A DNA stretch of 64,000 nucleotides from Cladorhizidae sp. MBARI D1340-BT2 (Eukaryota > Porifera > Demospongiae > Poecilosclerida > Cladorhizidae). Of the stretch, positions 22,649 through 33,757 are shown in pieces. The notes under the pieces were generated by a model, which saw only the letters and a list, made by a program, of their open reading frames with translations, ran no database searches and was not told where the DNA came from. Within the stretch, counting starts at the first letter, position 1. Each line of letters opens with the position of its first letter. The DNA is taken from contig JAQNBH010000011.1 in NCBI GenBank assembly GCA_028752905.1, positions 28,271,678 to 28,335,677 on the forward strand. Reading direction: 5' to 3'. Position numbers and translations under genes: made by a program.

Positions 22649-22786
22649 CTTTAGCAGTACCACTTATCAGAGAGATCAAAAGAAATACTTCAACTGACAT
22701 GTCAGTACAGATTGCAACCATCAAGGTTACTTTGCAATCATACTCATTCACAATATAAGGCGCATTCATGAATCCAACAACAGGAT
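22649..22786 (-). CDS. Calx-beta domain N-half exon
   Basis: A 138-bp exon (46 codons, phase 1-1), acceptor tattgttag|, donor |gtaagtgt. It reads PVVGFMNAPYIVNEYDCKVT, then LMVAICTDMSVEVFLLISL, and ends SGTAKG. This is the opening beta strands of a Calx-beta domain. Intact, and the reference for the broken copies at 20944 and 16766. It pairs with the C half at 21493-21696 across a ~950-bp intron. Confidence 0.8.
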
Positions 22787-22992
22787 CTAACAATAAAGAA
22801 TATAAAGATATAGATCCTGGTAATTACTTGTACGTTACAATATATAGTTCTTTCCACTTCCTTCCCACCTCCCTTTGTGCTTGAGCTTGATGTTCTCACC
22901 AAACAAATGGAAATCTGGATGTGGATTTGTGGCTATGATATATCTCTGGCAAGACACTGGGAGTTGGTATTTCGTAATATTTATGTACTCAC

Positions 22993-23205
22993 CATCATCA
23001 CCCAATATGATGCCTTCCGCTAAAGCAGGATCCAAGATTACACGGGGGTGAACAGCACCTGAAAAATTTTGGTGTGCAAATAGATTTTCAAGAGTTTCGA
23101 CAATGGAATCATCCACGAGTGAGAAAGAGACATTTACTACAGGATTGCTAGCATTCAGGATTATCATGCCATCATTGCTGAGGTCATTCAGGTAGTCAGT
23201 GGAAG
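22993..23205 (-). CDS. Calx-beta domain C-half exon (most upstream seen)
   Basis: A 213-bp exon (71 codons, phase 1-1), acceptor ttcatttcag|, donor |gtgagtac. It reads STDYLNDLSNDGMIILNASN, then VNVSFSLVDDSIVETLENL, and ends GIILGDDG. Acidic positions VDD...E and the GDDG end fit Calx-beta. It would need an N-half partner upstream (above 23205 on this strand), and none was recognised before the pogo relic at 25 kb. With the other exons it implies a protein with at least four Calx-beta domains, likely extracellular adhesion material. Confidence 0.87.
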
Positions 23206-25078
23206 CTGAAATGAAAATAGTAAGGGAATAGTAAGAGTTACAGTCATTTTATATGCATCTATTAAAAAGGGATACTTTCATGAAAAAAGACCCTTTTAGG
23301 ATTAATTTGCACAATATTTTACCCTAATTATATGGCTGCATGCTCATGTAATGGAACATTTATAGTTATTCATAACTAGCTTCTTAGTCAGACAATAATG
23401 TAATTGTTACTGTATTAAATTACTATTATGAATTAATGATGCTTAAAAATTCCACAAGAACTAATGCAGATATTGAAATGATTATTTAATAATTTCACCA
23501 CAGTTTAGCTTTGCAATAAGCAACATTTTTTAGTGAATTATATTTTTCTATCATCCTGGAAAATTTAGAGTGAACATTGAACTTGACGGCATCAATGCCG
23601 AACATTAATTCATCTTTGGAAATGTAATGGCAAACTGTGATAGAAACAAGGCAGGCTCTTAGGTAATAAACAGTTTTGGCATATTAGAGAGTAAAAGCCT
23701 TGAAGTGGAAGGTGAATGCGCCTATGCATACCTGTGAAGGCATGTAGTAAATTCTGATGTGGCAGCTATAGTATACGAAGTGCAGACACCACTCTTTGTA
23801 TAGCAGGTTTCCTTATTGTGGTAGCTTACCAGATTTAGCCAAACGTCGGTCTATTTATATCATCTAATAACAATTGAGATGAGCACGATATTCTCAAGGT
23901 AAGGTACTATAAAAAATGTTCTCGAATAAATTTGAACTATAAATATAAATGCTATAAAACATGACTGGACTGCTTGATGAATTGTTTGCTATTGTTGTTA
24001 TGGAATAATTCCCTAAAAAATCAACAGATCAAAGCATTCTAACAACATTATTACTGCTCTTGGTTTAAAGCTAGATACCAACACAAGCATGAAAAGTGCT
24101 CTTTAGTATATACTAGCATGATAGCAGGTAATAGCTTCAGCATTGGTCTGTTAACTGTCGGAGGTAGAATAAAGCAGTCAAGGATTCTTTGACTCAGATT
24201 TCAACATGAGGAATCAACTACTACCCACATATCATTATTATTTTGTCAAATGCACTGCACGAGCAGAATGTTTACACAAAATTATTAAAATGCAATTAGG
24301 TCTGAACTTTGTCAAATGCCAAAAAATTGGAATATGCGATTAAAATCCCTTCTATGGTCCTCTCGAGTTTGGACTTTATAAGTATTGGGAACGTGTGATA
24401 TTTTGCTTTCAGCTTGGCTTTATGCTTTATGTTTAACTAGAACAATCATCTCTATCGTGTGCTTAATTTGAAGCTGTTTCAAAGTTCATCTCCCATTGAG
24501 AGCAGTACCAACAGACATATAATAATTATGTCATTAGCAAGACACAGTCAAAATGAATGGGTCACTTCCTTTAGCTTACATATTTTTCTAGACCGCAATT
24601 ACTGCTCTACTTTTTCCTAGTATAATATTTCATGTAAACAAAATAATAAAATTATCATCTCTTTTCCTATATGAAGCACAGGAGAACTAACCACATACGG
24701 TACATCAGATTTTTAAAAAGCTGCACATATCCAGTTGACTAGCTAGATACATTTATTTTGGTAGTGGGAATGAGCAAAATGAATTTTTGTAAAGAACCAT
24801 TGTAACTGCCATCATGAATGTTTTATTTATGGTCTTGCCAATCTTTTGGTATATAGCCCCCCGTGTAGCTTGATTGCATTCAATTGCATGGAAGAGCATG
24901 CACATAAAGGTGCATAACTTCATTGTGGAGCATTGAAATGCTCTGAAACTTGAAATATGACTACTAGATAGACTTTTTTTTGAAGAAAAAAATTGTTACA
25001 TCCTACCTTTAAACTTTGATTTAAATACCATTAAAACAGCTGTTGGAATGCTGCTAGATACTATATACAGCAATTGTC
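23206..25078. other. no gene recognised
   Basis: AT-rich, with no splice-bounded frame resembling the N-half Calx-beta exon expected here. Probably intron or decayed sequence. Confidence 0.4.
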
Positions 25079-26270
25079 TCACAAATCAGCAAATGGATCA
25101 GAATTACTAACATCTTGGTCTTCCAGACTCATAGGGGCCACACTTGCTTTCTTCATTTCATCCACAATCGTAACATTAAAAAAATCTCTGGTTTTTCTCA
25201 TAGAGGAAAGTAAGCCACTTGGCTCCATGTTCTTTGATAACAGACATGCCCATTATGACCTTTACATCTGCTGCTACCGCCCCATGTTGAAGATGCTCTT
25301 GAGCTTCAGCATACCATAAATGGAACTTTACCATCAATAAGTAGGTTTGTTAATGCTAACATCCATAGTCATTTCACCTAGCAGGATCCGTTATGAAAAA
25401 ATATTGTGCTCTTCAAAGCACAGTAGAGTTAGTTTTTTGACCACTAATTTTTCCATTGTCAGCATTGCTTTCTGTTATTTCCTGAGCTTCCTATACTCTA
25501 GTAGTGCATGCGATAAAGATCTTTTGAGGAATAATAGGCAGGTTTCATTCATTTCCCAAAGATTTGGGGATTGAAAGATGTCAAATCCATTGGATAGGCA
25601 AATTTGGTTGTGATCTGGTCTGTTTTTCTTGGTACAGGATCTGTGTGGGCAGGAAACCCTAAACAGCCAATGTTGCTGTTATCTGTCTTTATTACCGAGA
25701 CTAACTGCTTCCACTCTTCTGCTACTTTTTGCTGCCATTTTTAAATCTCAGGATGATACTAATCTAAAACCAATCCAGTCCAAGTTGATGATTAATCCAT
25801 CAGGAGAATGTCTATTGAGACAGCCATCCTGGATACTTGTCCAAAAAAATCCACAATTTCAAGTGCTCAAATTGCTTGTCCGACATTCCTTGGTTGCTTT
25901 AATTTGGTATGAGCTTTATTCCACACATAACCATCCTGTTAAGAAGTGATGCTGCCCATTTCTTTTTGATTAAAAAGCATTTACCATACTTGTGAGGAGA
26001 ATCCTGTCATAAGCCATGACAATTCCTGAAGCTGCAGGCATCACAATATTTGTACCAATGCTGGTGCTAGTCCACATGCAGGATGTGCTTTCACATTTTT
26101 TTACATCGCATACAGGTATTTTCCCAGAAAACCCTTTTTCTACCATGCTTCTTGGATAGCAAAGACATCAACCCCGCAAACTCAGTATATACCTACTTTA
26201 GCTTTTTTCTTCAGCTGTTCAAAGTATTTGCTCCTGAAAGGCCTCACTATTCTCTCCCCTATCTATAGAG
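25079..26270 (-). pseudogene. pogo/Tigger-type transposase relic
   Basis: Scattered over several minus-strand frames, in the correct order for a pogo-superfamily transposase. They are: a helix-turn-helix-side segment (TSIGTNIVMPAASGIVMAYD near 26000, WAASLLNRM near 25950); the first catalytic block (IINLDWIGFRLV near 25790, where the family has a D-Q-T-G core); MAAKSSRRVEAVSLGNKD near 25720; a WYAEAQEHLQHG then LTFLYEKN block near 25200-25310; and the acidic C-terminal SDPFADL before TGA at 25079-25081. Multiple stops and frame changes show long decay. Terminal inverted repeats were not identified. Confidence 0.7.
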
Positions 26271-27224
26271 AGCCTTGAATATCTTGCAATCGGCCGAATT
26301 CTCATTCTCGGCAGAATATTGCCAATATATGCATGACTTTTGTCGTGGAAATGCACCAGGCCTTCTGGCTATGCAGAACTATTTAATCTGCACACCTCGA
26401 TACCTGTCTTTCCAGATGTCGTAAGGGATGCTCGGTCTCCACTTGACGTCCTGCAACCCAAACCAAACTCAGCCACCTTGGTAGATGCTGGATTCCTCAA
26501 GGTAAGAATTTAGTTACCTTACAAATAAGAACTAACAATAGTTAAATATTATTAGTAATGAGATAATGCAAGAGAATAGTAATACACAACAGTATTACAA
26601 ACTAGTATCTATAGTGTACAAGTGAAGTTCTCGGTGCTGTTGGCTGTATCTTAAGCTCGCTTTCAGTCTACATTGCAATATCTAAATAACCTAGCTAACA
26701 TCAATCCTTTTTATAGGCTAGCTAAAACACAATGTCACAAAATACTCTATAGCATAATATATCTATATAAGGTCCTATTCTAGTGCTGTTCTGACGTACC
26801 ATCAGTGGTGAGCAATTGGGTGCTCAATCAGACTCAGTGGTGCTGTGGTCTTTGTGGTGTCCACAACATCTGGTGTGTGTGTGGAGACCTTGTGATGGTT
26901 TTCTTGTTGTGGTTGCTCTTTTCTCGGTTGTTCAGGGATGGAGCCATGATGTCTGGTGGTCGGTTGGCGACATCAGTCAGGATGTCCGGTTTTCCTGACA
27001 ACTTTCAGTAGTGAAATTGATCGAATATTTACTTTCTCATCATAAGTTCAGTCCTAATACTAGTTCTCAAAGATAGCTCAAGTACTTTTACAGCTGATTT
27101 GTTAGCTTCCATAACACCCTTTCCAGAATTTTCAATGCTACATAGTGACCCGTTCTCTGACCTCAACAAAGTGACAACCAATAAGACCAGGGAACCAAAA
27201 AATAGTAGTAAAATGGACTTGCCT
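26271..27224. other. no gene recognised
   Basis: Mixed sequence between the pogo relic and the Cys-rich exon remnant. It has several short open frames on plus and no domain signature. Confidence 0.4.
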
Positions 27225-27227
27225 GTT

Positions 27228-27337
27228 TTGCTTATACATTTGGTCTCTTTCGTACGAATCTTCCATCGTGCTCAATTCAAAATGACCTCCACAACTTGTA
27301 TATACCATTGTAGCACATCACTTCATCCTGGGATTTC
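27228..27337 (-). pseudogene. decayed copy of the Cys-rich exon
   Basis: A minus-strand acceptor (tatgttcag|) is followed by a stretch that aligns with the intact exon at 28437-28598: EVMCYNG, then in a shifted frame TSCGGHFELSTMED. There is one frameshift between the two, and the second half (the CHDC end and donor) is missing. It lies about 1.1 kb downstream of the intact copy, so it is a tandem duplicate that has decayed. Confidence 0.6.
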
Positions 27338-28436
27338 CCAATAACTGAACATAGAGAGAAGCATAATTAATTAGACTTTGGTAATGCCAATAGTATTATT
27401 AATGTGAATGCACCCTATTATGTCCACACTTTTGTAAAGATCAGTTCTTCTTTGGAAATTATTAGAAAAAGAGGCCCACTGGGAGTCTTTTTGGTCACAG
27501 TTGGAGAATAGGAGTAGGAAAATAGAAATGGGTCAGAAATTAATAAAAACTGGCAAAGTCTGGGTCACACATTTAAACAACCCATGCAATTGCTTGCATT
27601 GTGTCAGCTCTAACTTATTGAATAGTCCTCTGGAGTAGTTAGTGTATCAAATTGTATCCCGCCAGGATGTTATGGTTGTATAAATCAATATGTGCCTGCA
27701 CAATGATGAAACAGTTTTATGTTGGTATGATTTGTTGATCTTAGCCATTTTCAAGTATGATAAGCACACAATATCCAGGAAGGACAGAATGTGATATATA
27801 TCTGAATTCATAATAGAGATATAGCATGTAGTATATTTATAGCTGCCAACCATTGTGAAACGAACAACTAACCATGAGAATATACCTAACTATATTAACT
27901 CATTAGTGTGTCATAAAGTCAATCATGATAATAGGCCTCTGCTGTATAGCTCGGCAAGCCCAGCTATGGCTTAATTGGCACTCATTTTCATTGGTTCACA
28001 AAAGTGTTCTAGTAATGTGATTATCAATTTCAAGCTAGGAAAACAGGGATTTATATGTGGATTAGCTAGAGATCCCCCACCTCTTGGGGACTACGCCAAA
28101 CTTAAATCTCCCTATTTAATTTGTACTCCATCTTTTGTGTGTGGCAGAAATGAAATCCATGTGAGAAACAGTGAATTTAAAGTCTTGTAATCCTCTACTA
28201 AGCCTAAGCATTGCTCATGCATCACTTGAATTGTAGTTTGGAAGTTTTGTTTGTGGTATGCAAGTTCTATCAAGTTTGCAGGTTTAAGCAGCATGCTGTT
28301 GTAAACAGAAAACATATTATTACTTCCTAAACAACATACTACATAAATAAATATATAACCATCAAGATGTCATCAGAGAAGATACTGATACATCCACACA
28401 CTTGTACACTTCACCCACACCACCGACTCAACTTAC

Positions 28437-28598
28437 CCTTTGTGCAATCATGGCATTCCATGGCTGTAGAATTGCTATATGACAGTCCGGATGGATCTAG
28501 ACCAGCATCACAGCAGTCTTCCATCGTGCTCATTTCATAATAACCTTCACACCTTGTATTATTATAGCACATCACTTCAACTTGGGACATCTCAAATA
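28437..28598 (-). CDS. Cys-rich module exon (intact copy)
   Basis: A 162-bp exon (54 codons, phase 1-1), acceptor ctatttccag|, donor |gtaagttg. It reads FEMSQVEVMCYNNTRCEGYY, then MSTMEDCCDAGLDPSGLSYS, and ends ECHDCTK. The pattern is C-x5-C, then CC, then C-x2-C, with N-glycosylation-type sites (NNT, SNST), which indicates a secreted disulfide-bonded module. I do not know a formal family name for it. The next exon upstream in the same orientation is the signal peptide at 32215-32278. The right-arm copy at 58.53 kb has lost its first half. Confidence 0.72.
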
Positions 28599-29499
28599 CT
28601 GGAAATAGAGAGTAACAGTATTAATGATAAATGTTATTGGCGACAATATTATTATTATTGCCTATACACTCTATTATCTCCACATTATTTAGTTTACTTG
28701 TGTTATTAATATTATTATTAATATTATAAAATATGCAACATGATCTGATAGGCATATATAACGTGTTTATAGTAATTGAAGATCTAAATTTGAATGACCA
28801 TTGTTAGAAACAATTACATGTGGATCAACATGGGTCAACCATACACTTTCTAAAGTGTCAAACAGAATTAACCTGCCTTATATTGGTTTGATCCCTATTT
28901 TAAAATGGCAGGAAAAAAGAAGTTTAGAACTAGGCTGAAACTTACTTTAGTCCCATGTTGGTATAATTAATGGAGTCTTCAAATGATTTTGACAGCAGAA
29001 ATAATTTTAGCTTATTTCAATCCTTTGCAAAAGTGGTAAACTGGCAGCCTGCAAAGGAGTTAAAACTTTGAAATTTGGTCTTCAACACCATCTCTCTATA
29101 TATCAATATACATATTTACTATTCTTCCTTCACATAACATGTGTATAGTTTGTTATAATATTACTAAGACAAGATATATTGCAACGACTAATATGTTTCA
29201 CAATCCATCTATGTATAGTTAAACTTTTTACAAAACCTAACTACGTCGTATATTTGCATTCATCATAAATTTACTATCAGAAGACTAACACTCTAATGCT
29301 TTGCAACAACCAACAATTTTTTTTTAAATCAGCATTAATCTATTTCTCTTTTCAGCCAAACATCCGAAAATCAGAAGGGAAGTTAAATTATGTGCTGGTG
29401 CATGAGAAATATTCAGTCTAGCTGGGCTACACCAGCAAGCATTTGCACATTTTGTTTCATGAAGTGAACAGTTGATTTCCTCAAAATGTTACTCTGGTG

Positions 29500-29740
29500 G
29501 CCATAGTAAATGGCTCAAACCTTCAACAAAACCAGGTGACTATGTACCCATAATGCATATGTATCAGTTAGTTTATCCAGATGCATAGAGTTGTGATCAA
29601 TAGTTAACACCAAGAACACAGTTGAGTCACCAAGAGCTGCACATTTTCCTACCAATAAGTAGTCAATTGATTTCCCAGAAGTTTGCTCCTGTGACAATTG
29701 GTAACAGCACAGACCTTCAATAAAATCAGGTGACTGCTTG
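29500..29740. repeat. diverged direct repeat within the left arm
   Basis: The block ttgatttcc...ccttcaacaaaaccaggtgact (29472-29541) recurs as ttgatttcc...ccttcaataaaatcaggtgact (29658-29734). The right arm holds what looks like one copy near 57.84-57.9 kb, so the duplication may postdate arm formation. Confidence 0.5.
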
Positions 29741-29957
29741 TAATGCTTGTGTCTATGTGTACTCTATGAATACATATGTACATGTGTAATTTTTACTAAT
29801 AAATCATATATTAACATCTAGTTCTAGTGTTATATTGAGTAGCCTCTTAAATGTGGAAGCTTGACTATAAAATATAGAAATATGACCTCAAAATAACAAT
29901 GAGAAAGACGAGTCATGACTATAATAATAGCTAAGACATCTAACCAAACATTGTTGA

Positions 29958-30242
29958 GTGAGTAAATTCAAGATGATTATTGAGAAAATCATTATTATTT
30001 CACTATCACAACTGAGAGTTTCTTTGGAAGCCAAAAATTTTGTTGTTTTTTTAAACAAAAAATATACTGGATTGACAAGTCAACAAGAAATTAAAAAAGA
30101 ATTGACCAATGGAGGCAGTCAAAACTTACAGTTCCCTTTATCTGAAAAAGAATATCATAAATTGTTTTTATACTTTATTAAATTTGGAGTTTGTTTTATC
30201 AATACCTGGTTGTCTAGTTTGGTAAATTCTTGTTTAGTTTAA
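29958..30242 (+). CDS. unrecognised 94-aa reading frame in the inverted repeat
   Basis: Open plus-strand frame inside the presumed intron of the minus-strand signal/Cys-rich gene. No known domain. The corresponding right-arm segment (57.33-57.48 kb, other strand) keeps NGGSQNLQ then PLSEKEY with one synonymous and one replacement difference. It has a one-base deletion and a stop further upstream, so the frame is open in one arm only. Could be a fragment of an old coding unit or chance. Confidence 0.22.
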   Translation: MSKFKMIIEKIIIISLSQLRVSLEAKNFVVFLNKKYTGLTSQQEIKKELTNGGSQNLQFPLSEKEYHKLFLYFIKFGVCFINTWLSSLVNSCLV

Positions 30243-32214
30243 TTTTTTATTATTATCAATAATATATTGTACAGGTTTCTCCACAATTACTATTGCAAAT
30301 AATGGTTTGGAAGTAGAATATATGCCAAAGTCAGTAACTCTCTCTCTACGTTGTTTACATTAAACTACTCATCAAAACATCACCAACTCGCTATAGCTTG
30401 TACCTGACCACTTTCTGGTGATATTTGATATTAATATAAGTAAAACTAAAGGCACTCCTATTAGAAGGTAGTTGTACTACTGGCTTGATGGGAAACAGAA
30501 GAAAATTTTAATTATGATTATTGATCAAACTGCTTTCATTTATGGTGTATTCTTGGCTTCTATTGCTACTATGGAAACTCTTCTTTAGAGGAAAACTGCT
30601 CAGGAAATTATGCTTGCAAGGAAATGCTCTGAATCCCTTTGATGTTGAACAATGATCTGTAATTGAATACATTTATTGGCTAAAATGTGTTAGAGTTATA
30701 GTGACATAGGAATGATAATTTGTATGGTCAAGTGCAGGGGTGGAAAATGTATTTAAAAAAATTATTTTCCACATGCACGCTTAACTACATACTTATGCTT
30801 TAGCACCTAATGATAACATTCATTGTATAGAGAAGAGCTTCCTTTAGGAAACTGGTAAAAATTTCAACTGCCTTATACTATCCAATTAGAAGTTAGAATT
30901 GCAGAAAACGTGGGCAGGCTGATTTGAGGACTGCACTGTAACTTGAGTATACCTACACCTATGTAACAGTTTTTAGAATTAAAAGAAAGCACACAGAGAG
31001 ATCTATATTTTAGGATATATTTTAAGGTCATAGAATGAAGAGAAGTTTGTAGTTTGGAGTTCCAAATTCGTAGGTAAACACAGTAAAAATAATGAGGAAA
31101 CCCATGTGGTTATAGTGTTGTACTTTTCAAACTAATTTACCACAAAAATGTAATTTCATGCAACATCACATAAAGTAATCTAACTCAGTCAATTTTTGTT
31201 CTTAGTAAACATTTTTATCTCATCTGAAAGTCTTTGCATTGCTCTATTTTTCTATTATCAGCTTTCCAATCCACTTATTTTCTGATAAGATATAGTTGGT
31301 CACCCGACTGCAAAAAATGAAATTGGGTAATGGGAGGCATAAATTATTCTGCCAAGTTATACCTGCAGGTACTCTGATATCACGTCAATGACAAGTGTTG
31401 AAAACCTAAGATTGGGGAGCAAGAGCGTTTACAACAATTTTTGCAGTTTGTCCATATTTCAGTCAGAATTTACCTCTACTGTAACACCATTAGAAAGCAC
31501 ACAGAAAGGCTACCTTTTGAGACTAAACTCTTTGAAAAGAAATTAAGTACTAAAAAGTTATAATATTTGTAAAAAATGCAAGAAATAGTCTACTCCCCCC
31601 TCTCTGCTCCCACTTGCCCCCACCCACCTCCAACACACATACCACACACTTCCTCTCCTTAGTGTAGAACTTTAAATTACCCTATAGTGGTAAAATTTAA
31701 GCACATGTAAAATTTAGATTATTTCATCCAGAACCAAACTAGATGAATGTTTAAACTAGTTACACACTTGTGCTAATATTTCTCCTCTGCCATGTCTCTA
31801 TAAATCTTCCCAATCCACTCTATCTAGGCCCTGTGGTCCTCTAGGTAGAGGTATGGGTCCAGCTAATCAAGGCCATGAATGAAATAATCTTCTCCATAGT
31901 GTCAAAGCCTTCTAAAACAAGGTGTACCTATTAAGCTGTCGATGCGAAGACTAAGGACTAGATAGCACAGTATGGTTGTATTCATGGAAACAAGGCAGCC
32001 ATTAAGTATTTATCTAGTATGCTATACCATTAAGAAAAGTCTGTGTGTGCATCACCAAGCACAATGTGTGTGCATTAGTCTGCAACAATTGATTCCAGGC
32101 TGAAGAAAAAAATTCCTTCCAGGGTGATTTTGGCTTTCAAACAAATATTTCCACCGCAAAAATGTCTTGCTATACATATAAGAATAAAGACTCAGATACT
32201 AGTACTGTACTCAC
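30243..32214. other. intronic or intergenic, no gene recognised
   Basis: Part of the inverted-repeat arm and of the intron between the signal-peptide and Cys-rich exons. A C-rich patch lies at 31595-31640. No domain signature on either strand. Confidence 0.5.
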
Positions 32215-32278
32215 AGGCAGTTTGTAGTTGAATGATTCCAAGATACAACACAAAGTAAATTAATAAAATTCCGTCCAT
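32215..32278 (-). CDS. signal-peptide first exon (left arm)
   Basis: The ATG at 32278-32276 opens a 21-codon hydrophobic leader (MDGILLIYFVLYLGIIQLQT) ending in phase 1 at the donor |gtgagtac. The copy in the right arm encodes almost the same leader with conservative changes, including synonymous ones. This argues for selection on the peptide after or before duplication. It would splice to the Cys-rich exon at 28437-28598, and beyond that could reach the Calx-beta exons, all phase 1 on the same strand. That full chain is inference. Confidence 0.68.
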
Positions 32279-32651
32279 TATAATCAAGAACTGCACTACT
32301 TTGCATGCCTAACTAACAATATTTAGTAAGTTTTTAAGGCAGACCAAATATCTTTCTCTTGACAATAAAATTTCTTGTATTGGAGTTAAGAATGGTTAAA
32401 AACATGGGTCACTTAAAAGAAATGCAAATTGCCAGACAATTATATCCAGGAAAGAGCAGTAAAGTTCTGATCATCACCAACAATGACAAGAAGATCAGAC
32501 TATGTAGATATGCTAACAAAGAGTAGGAAACCAGTTTAACCGCATCTATCTGCTGTGTATACAAATTCTCTCTATATACAGAGTTCTTAATGATGCCATC
32601 GTTAATGATCATGAAAGTAACATAAAACATCCTAGTGTGATAATTACTTAC

Positions 32652-32987
32652 TAGCTTGACAGTTCATTCCAACATCTTCAGAGTGATCACAATTGTGGTA
32701 CCCAATTCGGTTAGCACTGCAGCTGAAGAGACTGATCTCATTACCAACACAATTGACATTGTCCAACCATATCTCCCCAATGCCATCAGGAACAGCAGAA
32801 GCATAAAGTTTGGTAGCTCCAGCAGCAGAATACCCTAATTGTCTGCATGCGACTTGTGCATCCACAGCTTCCCATTCATCATCACACACTGTGCCCCAGA
32901 AATTGTCATTGCAAACTTCTACACGTCCACTGGTAGCTGTGCCTCCTTGCAGTCTGATTGCTCCATGCGATGAGCATGGTGGTCCTC
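32652..32987 (-). CDS. SRCR domain exon, intact
   Basis: A 336-bp exon (112 codons, phase 1-1), acceptor gattaaag|, donor |gtaagtaa. It encodes one complete scavenger receptor cysteine-rich domain: GAIRLQGG, then WGTVCDDEWEAVDAQVACRQ, LGYSAAGA, IWLDNVNCVGNE, LFSCSAN and HSEDVGMNC. The six canonical group-A cysteines are present. There is one extra Cys in VEVC, and another in PPC before the domain. One-exon-per-domain matches group B gene structure more than vertebrate group A. It lies only 374 bp upstream of the signal-peptide ATG on the same strand, so it probably belongs to a different transcription unit or a rearranged one. Confidence 0.93.
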
Positions 32988-33445
32988 CTTTAATCAAAAC
33001 ATGAATATTTTATATTTGACAACAAGAAACTATACCTCATATGCCATTTAACAATTGTGTCTTCATGCACATCTGTTAAGAATCTGTTTAAAAACATTAT
33101 TAAAATTTGAAACATAGTATGCATTATGAATCTAGTTGAAATGTCGAGAGTGTAAATGTTATGTTAATTATATTGAGAAGGTTATTCTAATCAACTGAGA
33201 GTTTTTTGAGACAACAAATTAAAATTTTGCTCATTAAATTTTGCTCATAAAATAATGAAAATAAAGGTGTTAGATATTTATCATGAAGTCCCCCAATTTA
33301 GATAAATAAATTCTCGCGTGTATATAGCTTACACAACATGATGCCCTTTTAATCTGCTCCACATATATCAACTCCATAAATAACCAGGTTACATACCTTA
33401 TCAATCACATATGAAAAACATCCTAGTATGATAGTTATTACTTAC

Positions 33446-33757
33446 TAGCTTGACAGCTCACTCCAACATCTACAGAGTGAAAACAACTGTGGTTCCCAAT
33501 GGGGTTAGCAATACATTTAAAGAGACTGATCTCATTCCCAACACAATCGATATTATACAACCATATCCTCCCAGTGCCATCAGGAACAGCAGATCCAGTA
33601 AGTGTAGTTGCTCCTCGAGAAGAATATCCTAGCTGTCTGCATGCAACTTGTGCATTAGCAGCTCCCCATTCATGATCACACACTCTGCCCCAGAGATTGT
33701 AGTAGTAAACTTCTATACGTCCACTTGTAGCGGTGCCTCCTTCCAATCTGATGGTTC
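33446..33757 (-). CDS. SRCR domain exon, intact
   Basis: A 312-bp exon (104 codons, phase 1-1), acceptor tctctcaag|, donor |gtaagtaa. It carries IRLEGG, GRVCDHEWGAANAQVACRQ, LGYSSRGA, IWLYNIDCVGNE, LFKCIANPIG and HSVDVGVSC, with all six canonical cysteines. Its downstream intron start and about 40 bp of flank are nearly the same as those of the exon at 32652, so the two are tandem duplicates about 790 bp apart. SRCR domains bind proteins or polyanionic ligands at the cell surface or in secreted receptors. Confidence 0.93.

Larger units (their letters stand above)
27638..32360. repeat. left arm of a large inverted duplication
   Basis: The reverse complement matches 55.2-59.5 kb in collinear order. 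The block around the ATG at 32278 matches 55285. 31.6-31.9 kb matches 55.7-55.9 kb. The frame at 29958-30242 matches 57.3-57.5 kb. The Cys-rich exon at 28.44 kb matches 58.53 kb. 27.87-27.93 kb (ctcattagtgtgtcataaag) matches 59.17-59.22 kb, and 27.65-27.80 kb matches 59.30-59.49 kb. Small indels and substitutions are common, so the arms are not recent or have escaped conversion. Confidence 0.9.

Noticed and set aside
26430..26475. Minus-strand KVAEFGLG resembling a kinase DFG motif
   Set aside because: No other kinase motif before or after it in any frame, and the following residues do not fit an activation loop; most likely chance.
32656..33632. Plus-strand frames opposite the two SRCR exons
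   Set aside because: Shadows of the minus-strand SRCR exons, whose domain motifs and splice sites are unambiguous.
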